Assembly (NCBI RefSeq): GCF_963422355.1
Contig: NC_085097.1
Coordinates: 540,001-604,000 of the forward strand
Length of the DNA: 64,000 nt
Direction of reading: 5' to 3'
DNA from: Corticium candelabrum
Lineage: Eukaryota; Porifera; Homoscleromorpha; Homosclerophorida; Plakinidae
The position numbers and the translations under genes are program-made. The notes below the pieces were generated by a model. The model worked only from the letters and a program-made list of their open reading frames with translations, was not told the DNA's origin and ran no database searches. Position 1 is the stretch's first letter, and each line of letters starts with the position of its first letter. This document shows positions 43,201 through 56,092 of this stretch, piece after piece.

Positions 43201-45535
43201 ATCATTATTAAAGGAGAACTCTCACCAAATACTAAAACTTGTTGAAAGAAAGATGCAAGGACTGGTATCTTCCTGCAGGAAACCTACGGTCCAGACAGCC
43301 ACAGAAGCAGAGAATCGGCAACGAGTTGTTCAGGCGATTCCCCGTATGTACGCAAAGTCTTACTCTCTCGAAGCAACTAATTTAGGTTTTGGTTAATAAA
43401 TCACAACTTGACACCATATGTCTCACAATCCTTACCTTGAAATGTGCACAGATATCAGTCTTCCTTGCTAACCAACAATCAGAGTTACGCATACGCCACA
43501 TGGCGAGCTATGGCATAATTTCCGTAAGCAAGAAACTTACACACAATTCTGTCTCTCGGAGTATAAATGAGTACCTGGTGTTTGACTGGGGCCCTAAGCA
43601 GCCATCAGCTGTGATGTGACATCAGCCACTGGAGTCCAGGTGAGACTTCAGGTGCTCACACCTCAGTGGTTCACAACCCGGTGCTCCTGCAAGTACCTGG
43701 CTACCTGGCCCGGCTCCAGGAAATTGTTAGCACAGGCCCAGAGTTTCTTCTGAGTAGCCCAGCTATAATTGTTGGGTGGCGTGACCAAGAAATGTGGCAG
43801 CTCCTGATGTTTAGGATGTTTATTTAGCGTAGTAGGTCATGTTTGCTAACTTTAGTTTTTTTCCTACTCTTTCAATGTAGTCAGTGTGAAGACTTGGCTG
43901 ACAATGTCATTTTGTAACATGTGTAACTTTGTAGTTCTGTTGTTTAGTACATGTTATCTTTCTCTCTATATATAAAAGTGTGATCTATCTGTCTGTCTGT
44001 GCTATCAATCATGCCAAAACTGCTGGGTGAATTGCCACAAAACCATGCATGAAGACTGGGTTCCACACTACAATGCAAACACACATTTCGGTTGTACAAG
44101 ATGATGATGTAAAGGGGCTCCTTTTGAAGTCCACGAACCTTGACCGTGTTAGCGAGGATGCTGTTATTTTTCAAAGTTTTTGCATGACGAACTGTGAGTG
44201 TACGCCGAATTGATTGAGGTTGACAGTGAAGGTGTAGCCGTCGTCCAGAGTTCTTTTGTGACGGCGTGATTTCTTGTCGATCAAACTCGCCACCACTTGC
44301 GTTCAAATTTCTCCAGAATGGCACTTGGATCTCCACCAAATTTGAATGCTTATTTGTGACCTCGGACAGTATGAATGGAATGAGTCACTTCTTACTGGGG
44401 ACATCGATAAAAGCAAGATATTTTTAACATATTCGGGTTCTAAGAATACGGGTTTCTTTGTTTGCCCATGCAGGTGAGTCAAATAGCTGGCATGTTTGAT
44501 ACATCTGTCCCCTTCAAAGTGATGATGTCCACGGGCTGTCGAAATAGCTGCAAGCTAGGCATATACTGGGAACAAATTATCCGGCAGTTTGTGTTGCCCC
44601 AACCACTTCGTGTCAATTTGCTATACAGAACGGGCAAATCAACCACGCAGGAATTTGTGTTATTTAAATGTGAATCCTGCTCTATTTGCCCAGGCAAAGC
44701 CGGGCCCTCTGCTAGTAGTATTAGATAACTTGAACTTATGTGCAGATTGGAAGGAACTGTTAGAATGTTCTTGTTGTTTGTTGTCTGCTGTACATTGTTG
44801 TCAGTATAGTTTTGCTTGTTATTGTTATTGTAGGTCCCCAACTTGATTGGGATCCAGATGTTGTGGCTGCATTGGACTGTGATGTTGTTGATAGTAACTC
44901 TGATGACTTACTAGAAGATGACTTTGTTTTACAGGTACAGTACACTAACATTATGAAGATGTAACTATGTGTCATTTATTGCAGTGCAGTTTGGTGTGAT
45001 AGAATATTACTTAAAAATTGATCAATCAATGTATTTCTGTGAAACTACCTTTTATGTTGAACTACATTTTATGTAGAGGGTTTTTGCATGTCACGACAAC
45101 CAACAGGTTTAATATTACAATGGTATTTCCTGCTCAGTTGTCTGAGGGCATATTCGATTGGGACTTTCCAGGTAAGGAAAGATTAGAAAAGCAGGTAAAA
45201 GTCTTAATTGGGGTACTTTCTCTTTCTGGAAAGATTGGAAAGGCTTTCCATCCTTTCCACCCTCCAGCCTGGAAAGGACGGAGGAAAGCTGGAAAGATTA
45301 TCAGTGATTAAAGACCCAGAAGAAATTTACAAAAATATAAATGGAAATTTATAAAGTCAGTGTGCAAACTGCAGTACAAAGAAGTCAATAGAGCTTCTAT
45401 TGTAACAGGTTGTGAATTACTGGTGGGTGTGTGCCAGGAGGGATATTTAAGGTGATTTTGCAAGGCTTCTGAGTCCCAGTGAGTCATCTAGGGCTGAGTA
45501 CAAAATGCGGATCCATGGATCCACGCGATTTCACG

Positions 45536-45624
<89 letters not shown>

Positions 45625-48600
45625 GGCATCTCGGATCTAGACTACCTCGCTGTTATCATCTTTTGCTTTCTGCTGCGATTATCTTTTGTTTATTTTACGC
45701 TTAGTTAGACTTGCACCTGAGCTTATTAGCATCATACATTATTGTTGTAGCAGCTAGCTATTACTAGTTGCTTCATTCTTTCTATCAGCATTCCAACTCA
45801 CAAACCGGTCTTCCTAAACGGTGTACAGTCTCGCCCCGCTTCAGCGTTCCTGGATACTTAATTAATCCTCAGCGTGGCGATGAGGAGTTAGCTATGGTCA
45901 CCGTCTGTCAATTTTTTATGTGTCTTACAACTGTGGGAACGCCCTACCATGTGCCTAGAGTTACACCATGACCCTAGATATAGGAAGTCTATCTACTTAG
46001 TACACACGACGTTTCCTTCCACAGCTTTCTCTGTTTGTTGCTGCGACAGAGTGAGGGTGCAGTATAGGCACTAGATGGCTATAGAACGTGAGAAAATTGA
46101 TCTGCAAGCAGAAACGTCTTCAGAAGCTCTGTAGACGCATGTGCAATTTGTTACTTGTATCTGTGTTTATGTGTACTCGAATATATTGAATATCTATATA
46201 TATAAAGCAGAGGTGTCTGTCTGTCTGTCTGTCTGTCAATACATATATTTAATGTCTGTCTGTGTGTCCGTCTGTTGGAACGTTTCTCAAAAACAGTGAG
46301 CCCGATCTTGGCCCAATTTGGCTCGCGAACGCCAAATTCATTCGGGTCGAAAGTGAGACTGTGGTCGTCTTCCTGACTTCTCCCACGACGATGCGATTTC
46401 CCGCCGATCGCACTCGCTTCCGCTCGCGCGCGAATATCTCCGGAACTGCGCATCGTATCTCCACTGAATTTAGACTGCTCATTCCTGACGTCGGACAGTA
46501 CCCGCCGAGCGTGTCATTTATTGTGGGCGACGCTGGGAAACGGAAGATATTTTTGCTGATACCTGGGTCTTCAAAAAATATGTCCACAGTCGTTTGCCAG
46601 TCTACGAGGGTCGAAGAGCTGCCGTGTTTGATGCACCTGTTCCCCGAAACGCCAGCAACGTCTTTGAAGAGACAACATTCAGCGGGACTGTCGAAATGAC
46701 GAGAGTCGGTACGAGTCGTGACTTTGTTAGATATGGGGAACGGATTATTCGGGTGAGTACTGCATGTGACTTCCAGTTCTGCTCTGATGGATTCGTCTAA
46801 CTGCACGCGACTTCATTTCGGACAGGGCAATATCCGGGAGTGTTATACGATTCGTCTAACTGCACGTGACTTCATTTCATTCAACGGGACAGCCCAATAT
46901 CCGGGAGTGCTATACGATTGTAAGTGTATAAGCAACATTTTTGTTCACTGCAATCATTCATGGCCAACATCACCTATGATACCATCAAACGCATTTTTAG
47001 ATACTTTCTGCTATAATCTCTACCTATAAAGGCGACCTGTCTCTCCTCCACTTCCGTGTTGTATTGGCTCTATGACAAACGTGTGTGTCAACTGCGGTGC
47101 TATGAAGTGGAAAGGAGAAGCACCTGGCATGTGTTGTCCCCCGGGCAAAGCCAGGCATTGGAGCTTGTAATATATTCTCGAAATATCGAAGGCGTCACAT
47201 GACAGATTTCAATCAGAACAGTTACTGATTAACACAAGAATCATGCAGTCATTTGAATTTGACCTTGTACCTCAGCCATCACAAGGTGTCGTCCACTTAG
47301 CGGCTACAAGTAGGGTGCAGTTCATGTAGATTTCCCATCTTAGTAGGTTGTTTTAACGAAAGGAAATTAGACCAATCGCTGCAGTCTATTTGACATGCCC
47401 AAATATCTAGTGGACGTGGAATCGCGTGGATCACTGGATCTGCGTTTTCCACTCAGCCGTCATCTAGTTGTGGCGCAAAGGATAAATGCCACCACATGTC
47501 CTGATTTTCGGAAGTCTGGGAATGAAATAACTAGTGAACATTATTATTATTCTAGGCTGCAAAGTCAGAGTCGTTGTTCTACTGCTGTCGATGCTATGTC
47601 TTATGAGCCTATAGCATGGAATATTGAAAGGGAACGCTACAGTGCTGAATCTTAGGTGCTGAGAAATTGACCCCTTTTTAGTTTTGGGTACTTTGGTTGT
47701 ATAGTAGAATTAGCAGTGTGCTTCCAAGCGCACTGCAAAGCATGAAACTTACCTATGCTTGAGTTTCTAGAACGCCCAACGATTGATTTTAGCCTCAACA
47801 ACAAGGCACATGTACGTACTCCAATTGCAACAATGCCTAGGGTTAACAATACCTAGGGTTAACAATACCAAACAGTTGCTGCACACGTACTGGCAAGCAC
47901 CTACTTGCAAGCATGCACAAAGTAACACCACGTGCAGGTCACTACTGTTTTTAAACATAAGCATCCCAACACACTTGTTTTGTACAGTTTATACAGATGG
48001 CTGAGTCACACTAGACCCAAGCATCCCAATACTTGTTTATACAGGTGGTTGAGACAGGACAGGCAAGGCAGTCTTATCATCAAACGGTAAATCACTTTGG
48101 TGCGGCACTTTGTCACAGGTTCACTTACTCTCCGTTTGCTATGACCTTGAAGGTACACTCGAAAGTCATGATCAGTAATCAAAATTGGAACGTCCTGCGT
48201 GACTCCGCCTAGACTAGTGGACAAGCAACAACCATATGTTGAGATTACACAAGTGATAACAGTGAACGCACGCCATACATACATTCCAAAATTGTTTACA
48301 TTGTTGTTTCTGTTGAGTCGGTATTTCTGTCGAGTCGGTCATTTGTCACTTCCGGTAAGACGACTACTATAACCCTCGCTACGCTTAGGGTTAATAATGA
48401 TAACTAAACTTTCACTGAGTGTCTTTCTAAATAGAAGGCTATGTGCAGAGGAAAGAATTCTCCTTTTCATTGAATCTAGGTGACTCACTGCAGGCTCAGC
48501 AATACATTGTCACCTGACAGACCACATTCACCCACAGTAATTGGGAAGACTTCACAGCAGTGGTGTTAATTAAAATATGTTGTTTTGGGGTTTTCCACTT

Positions 48601-51600
48601 AAAGTTACACTCCTGAGATGCAGGCTAGGCTACTGGCTCCGCTTTCGCTGGCTAATGAGAAATCCATACTGACCAAGGTGGGTATCTGGGTGCTATCTCA
48701 GAGCAAACCAGACAGATGTACATTAAGAACTGATGGGGCCATTTCAAGAATTTTATCCGCCATGCATGACTTTTTTTGGCTCGCAAACAGATCACGTGAG
48801 CCTTACTGATGCTATCATGGTCTTTCTGTTGTTTCCGTTATACTTTCAGACCGTCTAGAGACTGACCTTTTGTGCGATTTATCTTCGTCTGGCAACATTC
48901 GAGAGAATGTGTGTTTTGAGAGATTCTTTGGCAATAGACGCTGTTGTCAATCATCTAATGGTTTACAAGGCACTCATCCTTACGCAGGATCACTTTTGCA
49001 AATGCCATCAATCACCAGATCTCGCTATTTCGGTTGTGCACTACGCCGCCCACTAGATGCTGTGCATTTTCTGGATTGTACCTTTAAGTAGCAATCATTT
49101 CCACTTTTTTCCACTGAAGTAGAAATTAATTCTACTTTAGTAGAATTCATCGGTCAGTTTCCCCTGAAGTAGATTTTATTACGCATGCAGCCAATTGTAG
49201 AGTTTACATGGAGTAATGGCGTGCGGACATTAACCGGTGTAGTAAACATTTGAGATGTAGGCTGTATACTGGAGGGCTAAAATACGTGCACAGAAAGTTG
49301 GTATCAGCAGTTCATTGACAGTTTGTTGTTTTACTCTTTGTTTTTTATGCAGTATGAATGTAGTTATAGTTTGTGTTCTCTTTCAATGCATAGTGAACAG
49401 ACATCTGATTTTTGAAATTCCATACTCGCAAGTATTGATTCCATTGTTGCCAAACGTAGTCTCTAATATCTTGTTTCATGTTTCATTGTAGACTTGTGCA
49501 TAGTCCTTTTTCATGCTGGGTTAGCTTCTTTGAACTTGGGGAAGCCAGCAACACTGAAACCACATGGTGCTATCCACACATGACAGCGCATGTGGTGAAG
49601 CAACTCAGCGCGAAGGAGGACTGGGCACAAGTCTAGTTTCTTTGGTTTTAGGAGTAATTCTCTTACATTACTCGCTTTGTGCAGCCATTAGCTAATTAAA
49701 CTCTGTTTTCGGTGCAAGTGTGAAGTAGTGAATAAATGATAAATAAAGCATGCAAAAGGCTCAAATAAGTATAATAGCTTAATTATAAGAACCAATTACT
49801 TGACTCAAACAATTGGTGACAAATATCATAGTAAAGAGATCTTTATGCCCGATGTGGAGTTTGCTTCAATTAACCTACATGACTTTGCTTTTGTTGGTGG
49901 TTATGTGAGAAGAGAATCCTTTATAAACGATGTGTCTATAGGCAAAATATGAGCTTCAGAACTCTAGTTTTTCTAGATTGCACCTTACTTTACTGTTTCA
50001 ACTGTGGCATAGGTTGTAATAGATATGTTGTAATCTGGAATAAGCTTAAATTGGTGGTTGAGGTCTGTTTTGAGACAGCTCAGGTAGTGTGAACGGGGTT
50101 CACTGTGTAAATGGAGTATTTTATAATTGCTGAATGGTATGACATTTGGCAATGTTTTGTTTGTGATTTTTAGGCTAATGCAGAAGAGGGTGATGTTGAT
50201 GTTTATGATGTTGAGAAAGAAGAAAAGCAAAGGCGTCTGGCATTATTTCTCGAATCCAGGTTATGTCAGTGCTAAATTATGATTGGTTTTCTTGCTGGTA
50301 ATGCTGCTTGTGTGACAAATGATTGATGCACGTTAAATGGGGTAAATGGAAGCATTTGCATGGTTATAGTCTTATGTCTACAAGAGAGCTTAGTTTACGC
50401 AGAAAGACACAATATGAGACATTTGAAATGTCAATGACTGAGTGGCTATTGAAAGATACTGTCTACTACTTGCATTTGCCAGAAATAGCAGTGATTATTA
50501 CTCTTGAATCCCAAACTACCAGTAATTACCATTTTCTTCTATAAGTTCTTGTGCATTAATTTCTGCATTTGTTATTTTTTGTTTATTAAGAGTTATAAAG
50601 AGTTATAAACACTTGTGAACACAACTGGCACTTTTGATTACTGTTGTGGCCATAGCAAACCAAATGAGGTTTCAATCATGGTCATTGCAATTAACTGAAG
50701 TCAGTAAAGAATACTTGTGTATTGACGGTTGCACTTTACTTTAAATTTTCTGCAATTTTTTGATAAAAATCATACTGAAGAATATATGTGTATGCAGAAG
50801 TGACTGTAGTTACATAAAAATGTAGAGAATTTTTAGAAAATTTTATAATGGTAGGGCGAGCGGAGCACTCCAGATGTTGGGTGGGCCAGGTCTTGCCTGG
50901 GCAAGTCCCATTTACAGTAATCGTAAAAATAGCTAATGTATTTAATCACTTGAACCAATATTTCCGGAAGTTCTTGCCAAAACACCATAGGCCGGAGTCC
51001 CATTTTTAAAAGTTGGGTAGTCTATGGCCCACCTGACCTACTCTGCATTAATGGCCCTGGATGATATGCATCAAATTACAGCTTGATAAATACATACTCA
51101 ATTGATAAGTCAACGGTTGAACAATTGGGTAACAAGATCCTGAAGAATAATGTTGCTCAATTATTTTAGAAAATGATGAATATTCCAGAAAATCTTTAGT
51201 TAAGCTATGAGCGTAACAGAAGGACACCACAATAAGTGGTGGACTGCTTCGCGAGAAGCTCACTCTAAACAGGCTGAATTGACTTCCGGTCTGTCTGTCA
51301 GTATGTCGCTATGTACCTACCTATGTTTGTTTGTAACTATGTTTGTTTGTAAGCGCGTGTCACGCTCAGGGAGTTTGTCGAGCCAATCAGCAATCGTTTT
51401 GGGACGCGAAATGTAGGTGACGCAACAATCGCATCTGGCGTGCATCACTCTCAGGAATTTGTTGAGCCAATCAGCAGTCATTTGGGACACCAACAAATGG
51501 GTGATGTAACAATCCCGCACATTATGACAGAAAAGCCGAGATGTCATATCCATACCAAAAACGGTAATTAACCAAACCGTCAAACTGAGAAGCGCAGAGT

Positions 51601-52572
51601 AAAGTTCAGGCTAGAGTTGTACTCGTCTATTAATTTTTACAGAAGAGTTGCAAAACAAACGAATTCATCGTTCTTCAAGAAGCCAAGCGAAGGTCTCATG
51701 GGACCTGCATGTGTACCGTTGCGCACGACCAACATGTCATCCGCGATCTTCAAGAGAGCAATATGTTTTAGCTGTAAGTAGTACTGATGATGAACGATCG
51801 GCAGCGTCTTGCAAGAATGATTCGTAGAAAACGCTACGCTGCTTTCTTCTGGATCCGGTCAATATATGTCGCTTCACAGTATTTCTAGGAGACGTATGAG
51901 ATCAATCTTTATCTATCTATCTACGACGAATTATCATCGGAAGGAAGGATGCTAGCAATGTACGGCTCAACGAAAGCATGATAATCTCGTCCACCTCAGT
52001 AGTTAACTGCAAGTGATGCAAGATCGAGCGCTACAAAAAGAAATAACGTGGAAAACGAGCCCGCTCCGTTCAAGAACATATTTACAGGTGTAAGCAGGAC
52101 TGATGATGAACGATGGACATCGTCTTGCAAGAAGGATTTGTAGGAAAAACGTTGCACTGCATGCTTTCTTCTGGATCCGGTCGCTATATACACATACATG
52201 TCGCTTCACAGTATTTCCCGTGCATGTACATCGATCTCTAGCTACGACGAATTAATTTTAATTAACGGAACAAAAGATGATAGCAACGGCTAGCGAAAGT
52301 ATGATAATCGTGTCCATCTCAAGTGATACAAGCAAGAGCGCTACATGCAGAATTGAGAAATAACGTGGATAACAAGCCAACTCCGTGCAAGAGACGCAGC
52401 AGTCACGCATGTGCATGTACTGAATTCAAAGTGTAGTGTGGGACATGATGATATTTAGTTAATTATTTTTAATCACATTGACGCATCCCTGAGTTTTCAA
52501 AGAATTATACTTAGTAACAAGATGACAATAAATAAACAAAAAGTAATATAATTTACATTGATATTCACAATA

Positions 52573-52637
<65 letters not shown>

Positions 52638-52643
52638 ACACAC

Positions 52644-52679
<36 letters not shown>

Positions 52680-55600
52680 GCACATGCTTGTAGCTCTGAA
52701 GCGACGGTGTAACCACAGCTTCATTTACTGGTAGTTGTAGTGTCTCAAGGGCACACTTAGCTTAGCACTGGTGATGTATTAGGCATCATAGATGGGCTAT
52801 TAGTGAAGGCATGGCTGGTTGGCTTTAGTGGTAACACTTTATAATACAGCGTATTTGGTTTTAATTGTAGTGACAGTAAAGTCTACAAAGCCGATATCAG
52901 TGAATCAGATGAAGATACTGATAGCAGTGATGATGAATGTAAAACTGATGTGGCAGAAGACTTTGGTAGCTTTGGAGACCAAAGTATTGATGGTGGAAAG
53001 TCACGATTTACAGAGTATTCTCTCACATCTAGTGTGCTGAAGAGAAATGAAGGTAATTTTTGATTTACTAACTTTACTGATGTAATAACACATGCTGTAC
53101 ATCTGGTGGATAGGCCTGTCAATGTTGGATGAAAGATTTGAAGTGGTAAGCTTCTATATGTAAGTCAGAGCATTGCCTGTGTGTGTGTGTGCATGTATGT
53201 GTGTGTGTGTGTGTGTGTGTGCCACATTTTGAAATTGGTTATAGATACAGATAGTAAAAACTACAGTACCAATGGCGATCCAACCATACATAGATAAGTA
53301 TTGACTAGTCTACAGACTATATATGTACATTATACTACTGCAGTAGTGAAGAGCAGTCAGACAATGGACATTTCCAGACACTTCCATTTATAGCTATATT
53401 ATTTTCACCGGTCAATGATATTTTTTTGGAAATGATTGTGTGGTTTCCAGTTCCCTTGTAGTTTGGCATCCTGTCAAAAGATGAGTTTTGCAAACTGGTC
53501 AGCAACTGGAGACTCTGCAATTGTATTCTGTCAGGGTTTCTACATTTAAAAAGAGAATGTTACACAGCCAGGCAGTATTAGTATGTGTGCTTTGTTGCTT
53601 CAAGACCTATGAGTATTTGTGGCTATGCAGCACACTGCACAGCTACTATTGTTATGACAGGACGTAGTTAGATTTATATATTCATTATCTGATCTGTCTT
53701 GAAGGTGGATCTGCTTACCTCTTTCTCACTACTCTTAGCAAATGCTGGAATAGGCAAAATTGACACTGCATAATGATAGTATTTAGTAGATCTATTCTAC
53801 TAGGGCAACCTGGTTTCACAGCATGAAGTTGTAGGCTATTCTTGACTTCTGACAGGACATGAGTCTTATTGTAACTCATGTGATGACAACACTGGAGTGT
53901 AAATCCTACATTATGATTGGATGATTTGCTACATATTCTACATTGTTCCAGTGTTATATGCGTAGATACATGATGCATACATAGCCGCACTTTAAGTCTT
54001 TTATGGAGGATGCTCTATCATAAATATTGTGACTTTTAGCAAATCTCTTTAACTAATGCTGGATGAATTCAAGTAAGCATTAAATGTAGCTGCAAAGTTT
54101 GATCATGAGTCAGATGCATCATTTAGGAAATTTGTCGTACACTTGTGTGATTTTGATGTTTAATGTAAGAGGTGTCTATTCAACTTCTGAAAAAGTAGTT
54201 GGATTGGTGTATGTGAGCTGTCAGGTGAACAGTAAAGAAACAAAGTGCAATCAAACCCTACTACACAAAGATAGCACTCACGGTGGTTAACACATGTTTA
54301 AATCCATATGAACTGCTTAATTCAGCGAAAACGTCCATATTTGTATTGTAGAGGTGTTCTTCCAACACAAATGATACATATGTGTGTCGTTGTGCCCTCC
54401 ATTATGGGCAAGTGGGGTCTTTACCCCCATCTGGGTGCCCACCAACCAGGCAGGTGAGCCAGTAGGGTACATGTTTCTGTGTAGTTCACATGGCAATCAA
54501 TGACTAGCCAATTCGACATAGATTGCAGGCATTACAGTGACTGCAAACTTGTGAACAGCACGCCTAGTGGATATCAATGACCACCAGGAAAGCGCTGAAT
54601 GTCATCGTCAGCGGACCGTTTGCCAGACCACAGAAACTCCCTAACGACTGAAACGAGTCATAGTCTCATGGATAAAGCTAGAGAAACATGAGAAAGAAAG
54701 ACAGACAAGTTTCATAATTTACTGTTGTCTCTGGGGTTTGAACCCCCAAACCATGGAGTGGTAGCCATTGTCGCTAACCACTAAGCCTTATATGCCATTG
54801 TAAACACTGTTTTGAGTGCCAAATGAACATGGTAGTGATGTTTGGGAACTCATTTTGCTTTGGTTTTAGTATAATTATAATCTGTATTTTTAATTGCATA
54901 AATTTGTTGATGTTTGAACTCTACTGTTGTTCTGTTAACCAATTTAGTTCCCAACACCATGGCATGAAGTTACCAGTTTGTTTAAACTTGAGGTTTTAAA
55001 CACATTGAAAGCATTTGTTCAAAGACACTGCATTGGTATGTATGTCATCTCTGTTTGAGTGTGTTAACATTTCCGGATCTTTATAATTCCCATCTTGGAG
55101 AAATTGTTGGAGTATTTTACAGTACCAATTCTGTGGAGGGTATTGATGTACTTACGATTGTATTTGTAGTTGATGGAAGAATATGATGATGACGAGATTG
55201 GATCATTGGATGCTACTGAAGTCGAAGGCACTAGAACCACAGAGAATGTAATTGTATCACAAGCGATGGATCAGTTCTTACAGCAGCAGCAATGTCGAGA
55301 AATGTACAGTGCAATGACACTCTGCGTACAATCAAATGTTGATTTGAGTTGTACACTGATGTTATAGCTTACAGGAAGCTGCTGGTGCAGTTGCAGGATC
55401 TGTGGTTGGACATAGAAACGTGTATAGTTCTGACGATGGGGCTAGTGATGATGAGAGGGTTATTCAAGTTGATATTTGTAATACAAAAGACAAATGGGAC
55501 TGTGAATCAATACTCAGTAAGAAACTGCATTAGAGATGTAAAAATATTCTTTGTGCTTTGTTGTAGAGTTGGGAGCTGCTTGCTAACTTTAACAAGTGTT

Positions 55601-56092
55601 TTGAAACTGAATTAATGCTTTAGCGTGTTTGTTGACCCGATGTTGTGGTGTAGGTACGTACTCATCTCTTTATAATCATCCTACAAGAATTGTGGAACCA
55701 ACAAAGGTAACAAGGGAGAATGGAATCATGAAGCAAATGTATTATTCCGTTTGTGTCAGAAAACGCGATTGAAAAAGATCTGCAATAAGGATACATTTAC
55801 AAAGGTAATAGTGAATTCTTCTCCAGATGATGCTAAACAAGTATCAGTTGACACAACAAAGCAGAAGGGAGAGAGTGCAGAAGAGCGTAAACAGAGAAAA
55901 ACTGCTATTAAGCAAGACAGAAAAGTACTTGCTTATATCTTTTGGTATAATACAATCATATGACTGGTTTATATATAGGCTAAGCGCATCAATAAAAAAG
56001 ACACAAGAATGGCTTTCAAGGAAGAGCACAAGCAACAGCAACGGTGCACTATTGGAAATCAACACCAGCAATGGTCCATGAAAGTAGAGTAG
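37286..56092 (+). CDS. LTV1: LTV1, ribosome biogenesis factor (13 exons)
   Basis: Exons: 37286-37288 (ATG only), 37347-37484 or -37492, 41221-41362, 42862-42949, 44834-44934, 50174-50259, 52871-53052, 53114-53145, 55170-55325, 55375-55516, 55654-55706, 55760-55924, 55979-56092. All joins are GT-AG and in phase if exon 2 ends at 37492. The product is about 465-470 aa, the size of animal LTV1. Family blocks in order: [100 protein letters not shown] then [47 protein letters not shown] and a basic C-terminus [12 protein letters not shown]1 is a conserved assembly and export factor of the pre-40S ribosomal subunit, binding near uS3 (established for the family). The gene appears intact. Introns range from 47 bp to over 5 kb and carry most of the repeats between 37 and 56 kb. 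Confidence 0.95.
37691..38415. repeat. Left arm of a long inverted repeat in LTV1 intron 2
   Basis: About 725 bp that reappear, inverted, at 40195-40870 (GTCACTCGTTCTCTGCCAAA, CCTAACGTTGCTGCTATAGA, GAGGCGTTCTTTCTTGCTAA, ACGTGAAATCTGAGAGACAA). Identity looks high (about 85-90% by eye). Each arm itself contains two diverged tandem units of about 350 bp, each opening with a CTCRGTCAG motif. Confidence 0.85.
38698..39642. mobile_element. ~945-bp palindromic element, TAGTCTCG ends
   Basis: The left end TAGTCTCGTGCAGTCAGCCC and the right end GGGCTGGCCGTGCGAGACTA mirror each other. The arms continue to about 39045 and from about 39294 (GCATGGTAAGAGAAGTGCG against CGCTTCTCTTACCATGC). The centre also pairs partly. 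It belongs to the TAGTCTCG foldback family. Flanking 9-mers do not match, so insertion history is unclear. ORFs inside are arm translations. Confidence 0.75.
40195..40890. repeat. Right arm of the long inverted repeat, plus a TAGTCTCG end
   Basis: The reverse complement of 37691-38415. At 40870 it meets TAGTCTCGTGTAGCCAGACC, the terminus of a foldback-family element whose other end I could not find. From 40891 to 41220 and 41363 to 42861 (LTV1 introns) I see no further supported gene, apart from a short GGACTGGGTACAAGTCTA motif at 41595 repeated at 49619. Confidence 0.8.
43965..44715 (+). mobile_element. Helitron-like non-autonomous element
   Basis: The 5' end starts TCTATATATAAAAGTGTGAT with a CTGTCTGTCTGT run. 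The 3' end has a GC hairpin (GCCCAGGCAAAGCCGGGC) 9 bp before CTAG, with T following. A TC start, a subterminal 3' hairpin and a CTRR end without target duplication are Helitron features. No RepHel ORF is present. A second copy with the same 5' start lies at 46193. Confidence 0.55.
45170..45300. repeat. Cluster of GGAAAG/CTTTCC inverted motifs
   Basis: In LTV1 intron 5: repeated CTGGAAAG, GGAAAGATT and CTTTCCATCC motifs in both orientations (such as GGAAAGGCTTTCC). It is irregular, like the CCATGG cluster at 32.7 kb. Confidence 0.7.
45541..45620. repeat. (TA)n microsatellite
   Basis: A pure TA tract of about 80 bp just inside the left terminal repeat of the Mutator-like element. Confidence 0.98.
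46193..47165 (+). mobile_element. Helitron-like segment with RepHel N-terminal zinc motif
   Basis: Starts TCTATATATATAAAGCAGAG after A, with a CTGT tetranucleotide run (46218-46240), like the element at 43965. Near its 3' end it reads [20 protein letters not shown], the C-x2-C...W-x-E...CC motif from the N-terminal region of Helitron helicase-like proteins. The downstream GGGCAAAGCCAGGC is like the 3' hairpin of the other copy. It is nested in the Mutator-like element. The helicase part is missing. Confidence 0.6.
47468..50173. other. Rest of LTV1 intron 5
   Basis: No coding exon supported. Repeated CCTAGGGTTAACAATA motifs occur at 47836-47870, with CTTAGGGTTAATAATG at 48385 in the same orientation. 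The rest is AT-rich. Confidence 0.4.
51773..52405. repeat. Tandem duplication of a ~315-bp unit (LTV1 intron 6)
   Basis: Units start near 51773 and 52088 (GTAAGYAGKACTGATGATGA). They share GCTTTCTTCTGGATCCGGTC, GTCGCTTCACAGTATTTC and AAATAACGTGGAAAACGAGC / AAATAACGTGGATAACAAGC. Divergence is moderate, with small indels. Confidence 0.85.
52574..52681. repeat. (CA)n microsatellite
   Basis: A CA tract of about 108 bp with two interruptions, 190 bp upstream of LTV1 exon 7. A shorter GT tract is at 53179-53221 in the intron after exon 8. Confidence 0.97.
54360..54800 (-). mobile_element. tRNA-derived SINE (minus strand) in LTV1 intron 8
   Basis: Read on the minus strand from about 54795, it has a pol III A-box-like GGCTTAGTGGTTAGC and, 30-35 bp later, a B box GGGTTCAAACCCC, in a tRNA-like head. 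A body of about 350 bp follows, ending near 54360. The 3' tail and target duplication are not clear. No tRNA gene is likely, because the anticodon region does not fold. Confidence 0.6.

Larger units (their letters stand above)
45492..47458. mobile_element. 1,967-bp Mutator-like non-autonomous element, 9-bp TSD
   Basis: The left end GGCTGAGTACAAAATGCGGA and the complement of the right end GGCTGAGTGGAAAACGCAGA continue through GATCCACGCGATT and CACGTCCA for about 50 bp. GTCATCTAG is duplicated perfectly at 45483-45491 and 47459-47467. A 9-bp duplication with G-starting TIRs points to a MULE. It has no MULE transposase. Instead it carries a TA microsatellite and a Helitron-like segment (46193-47165). 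Confidence 0.85.
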
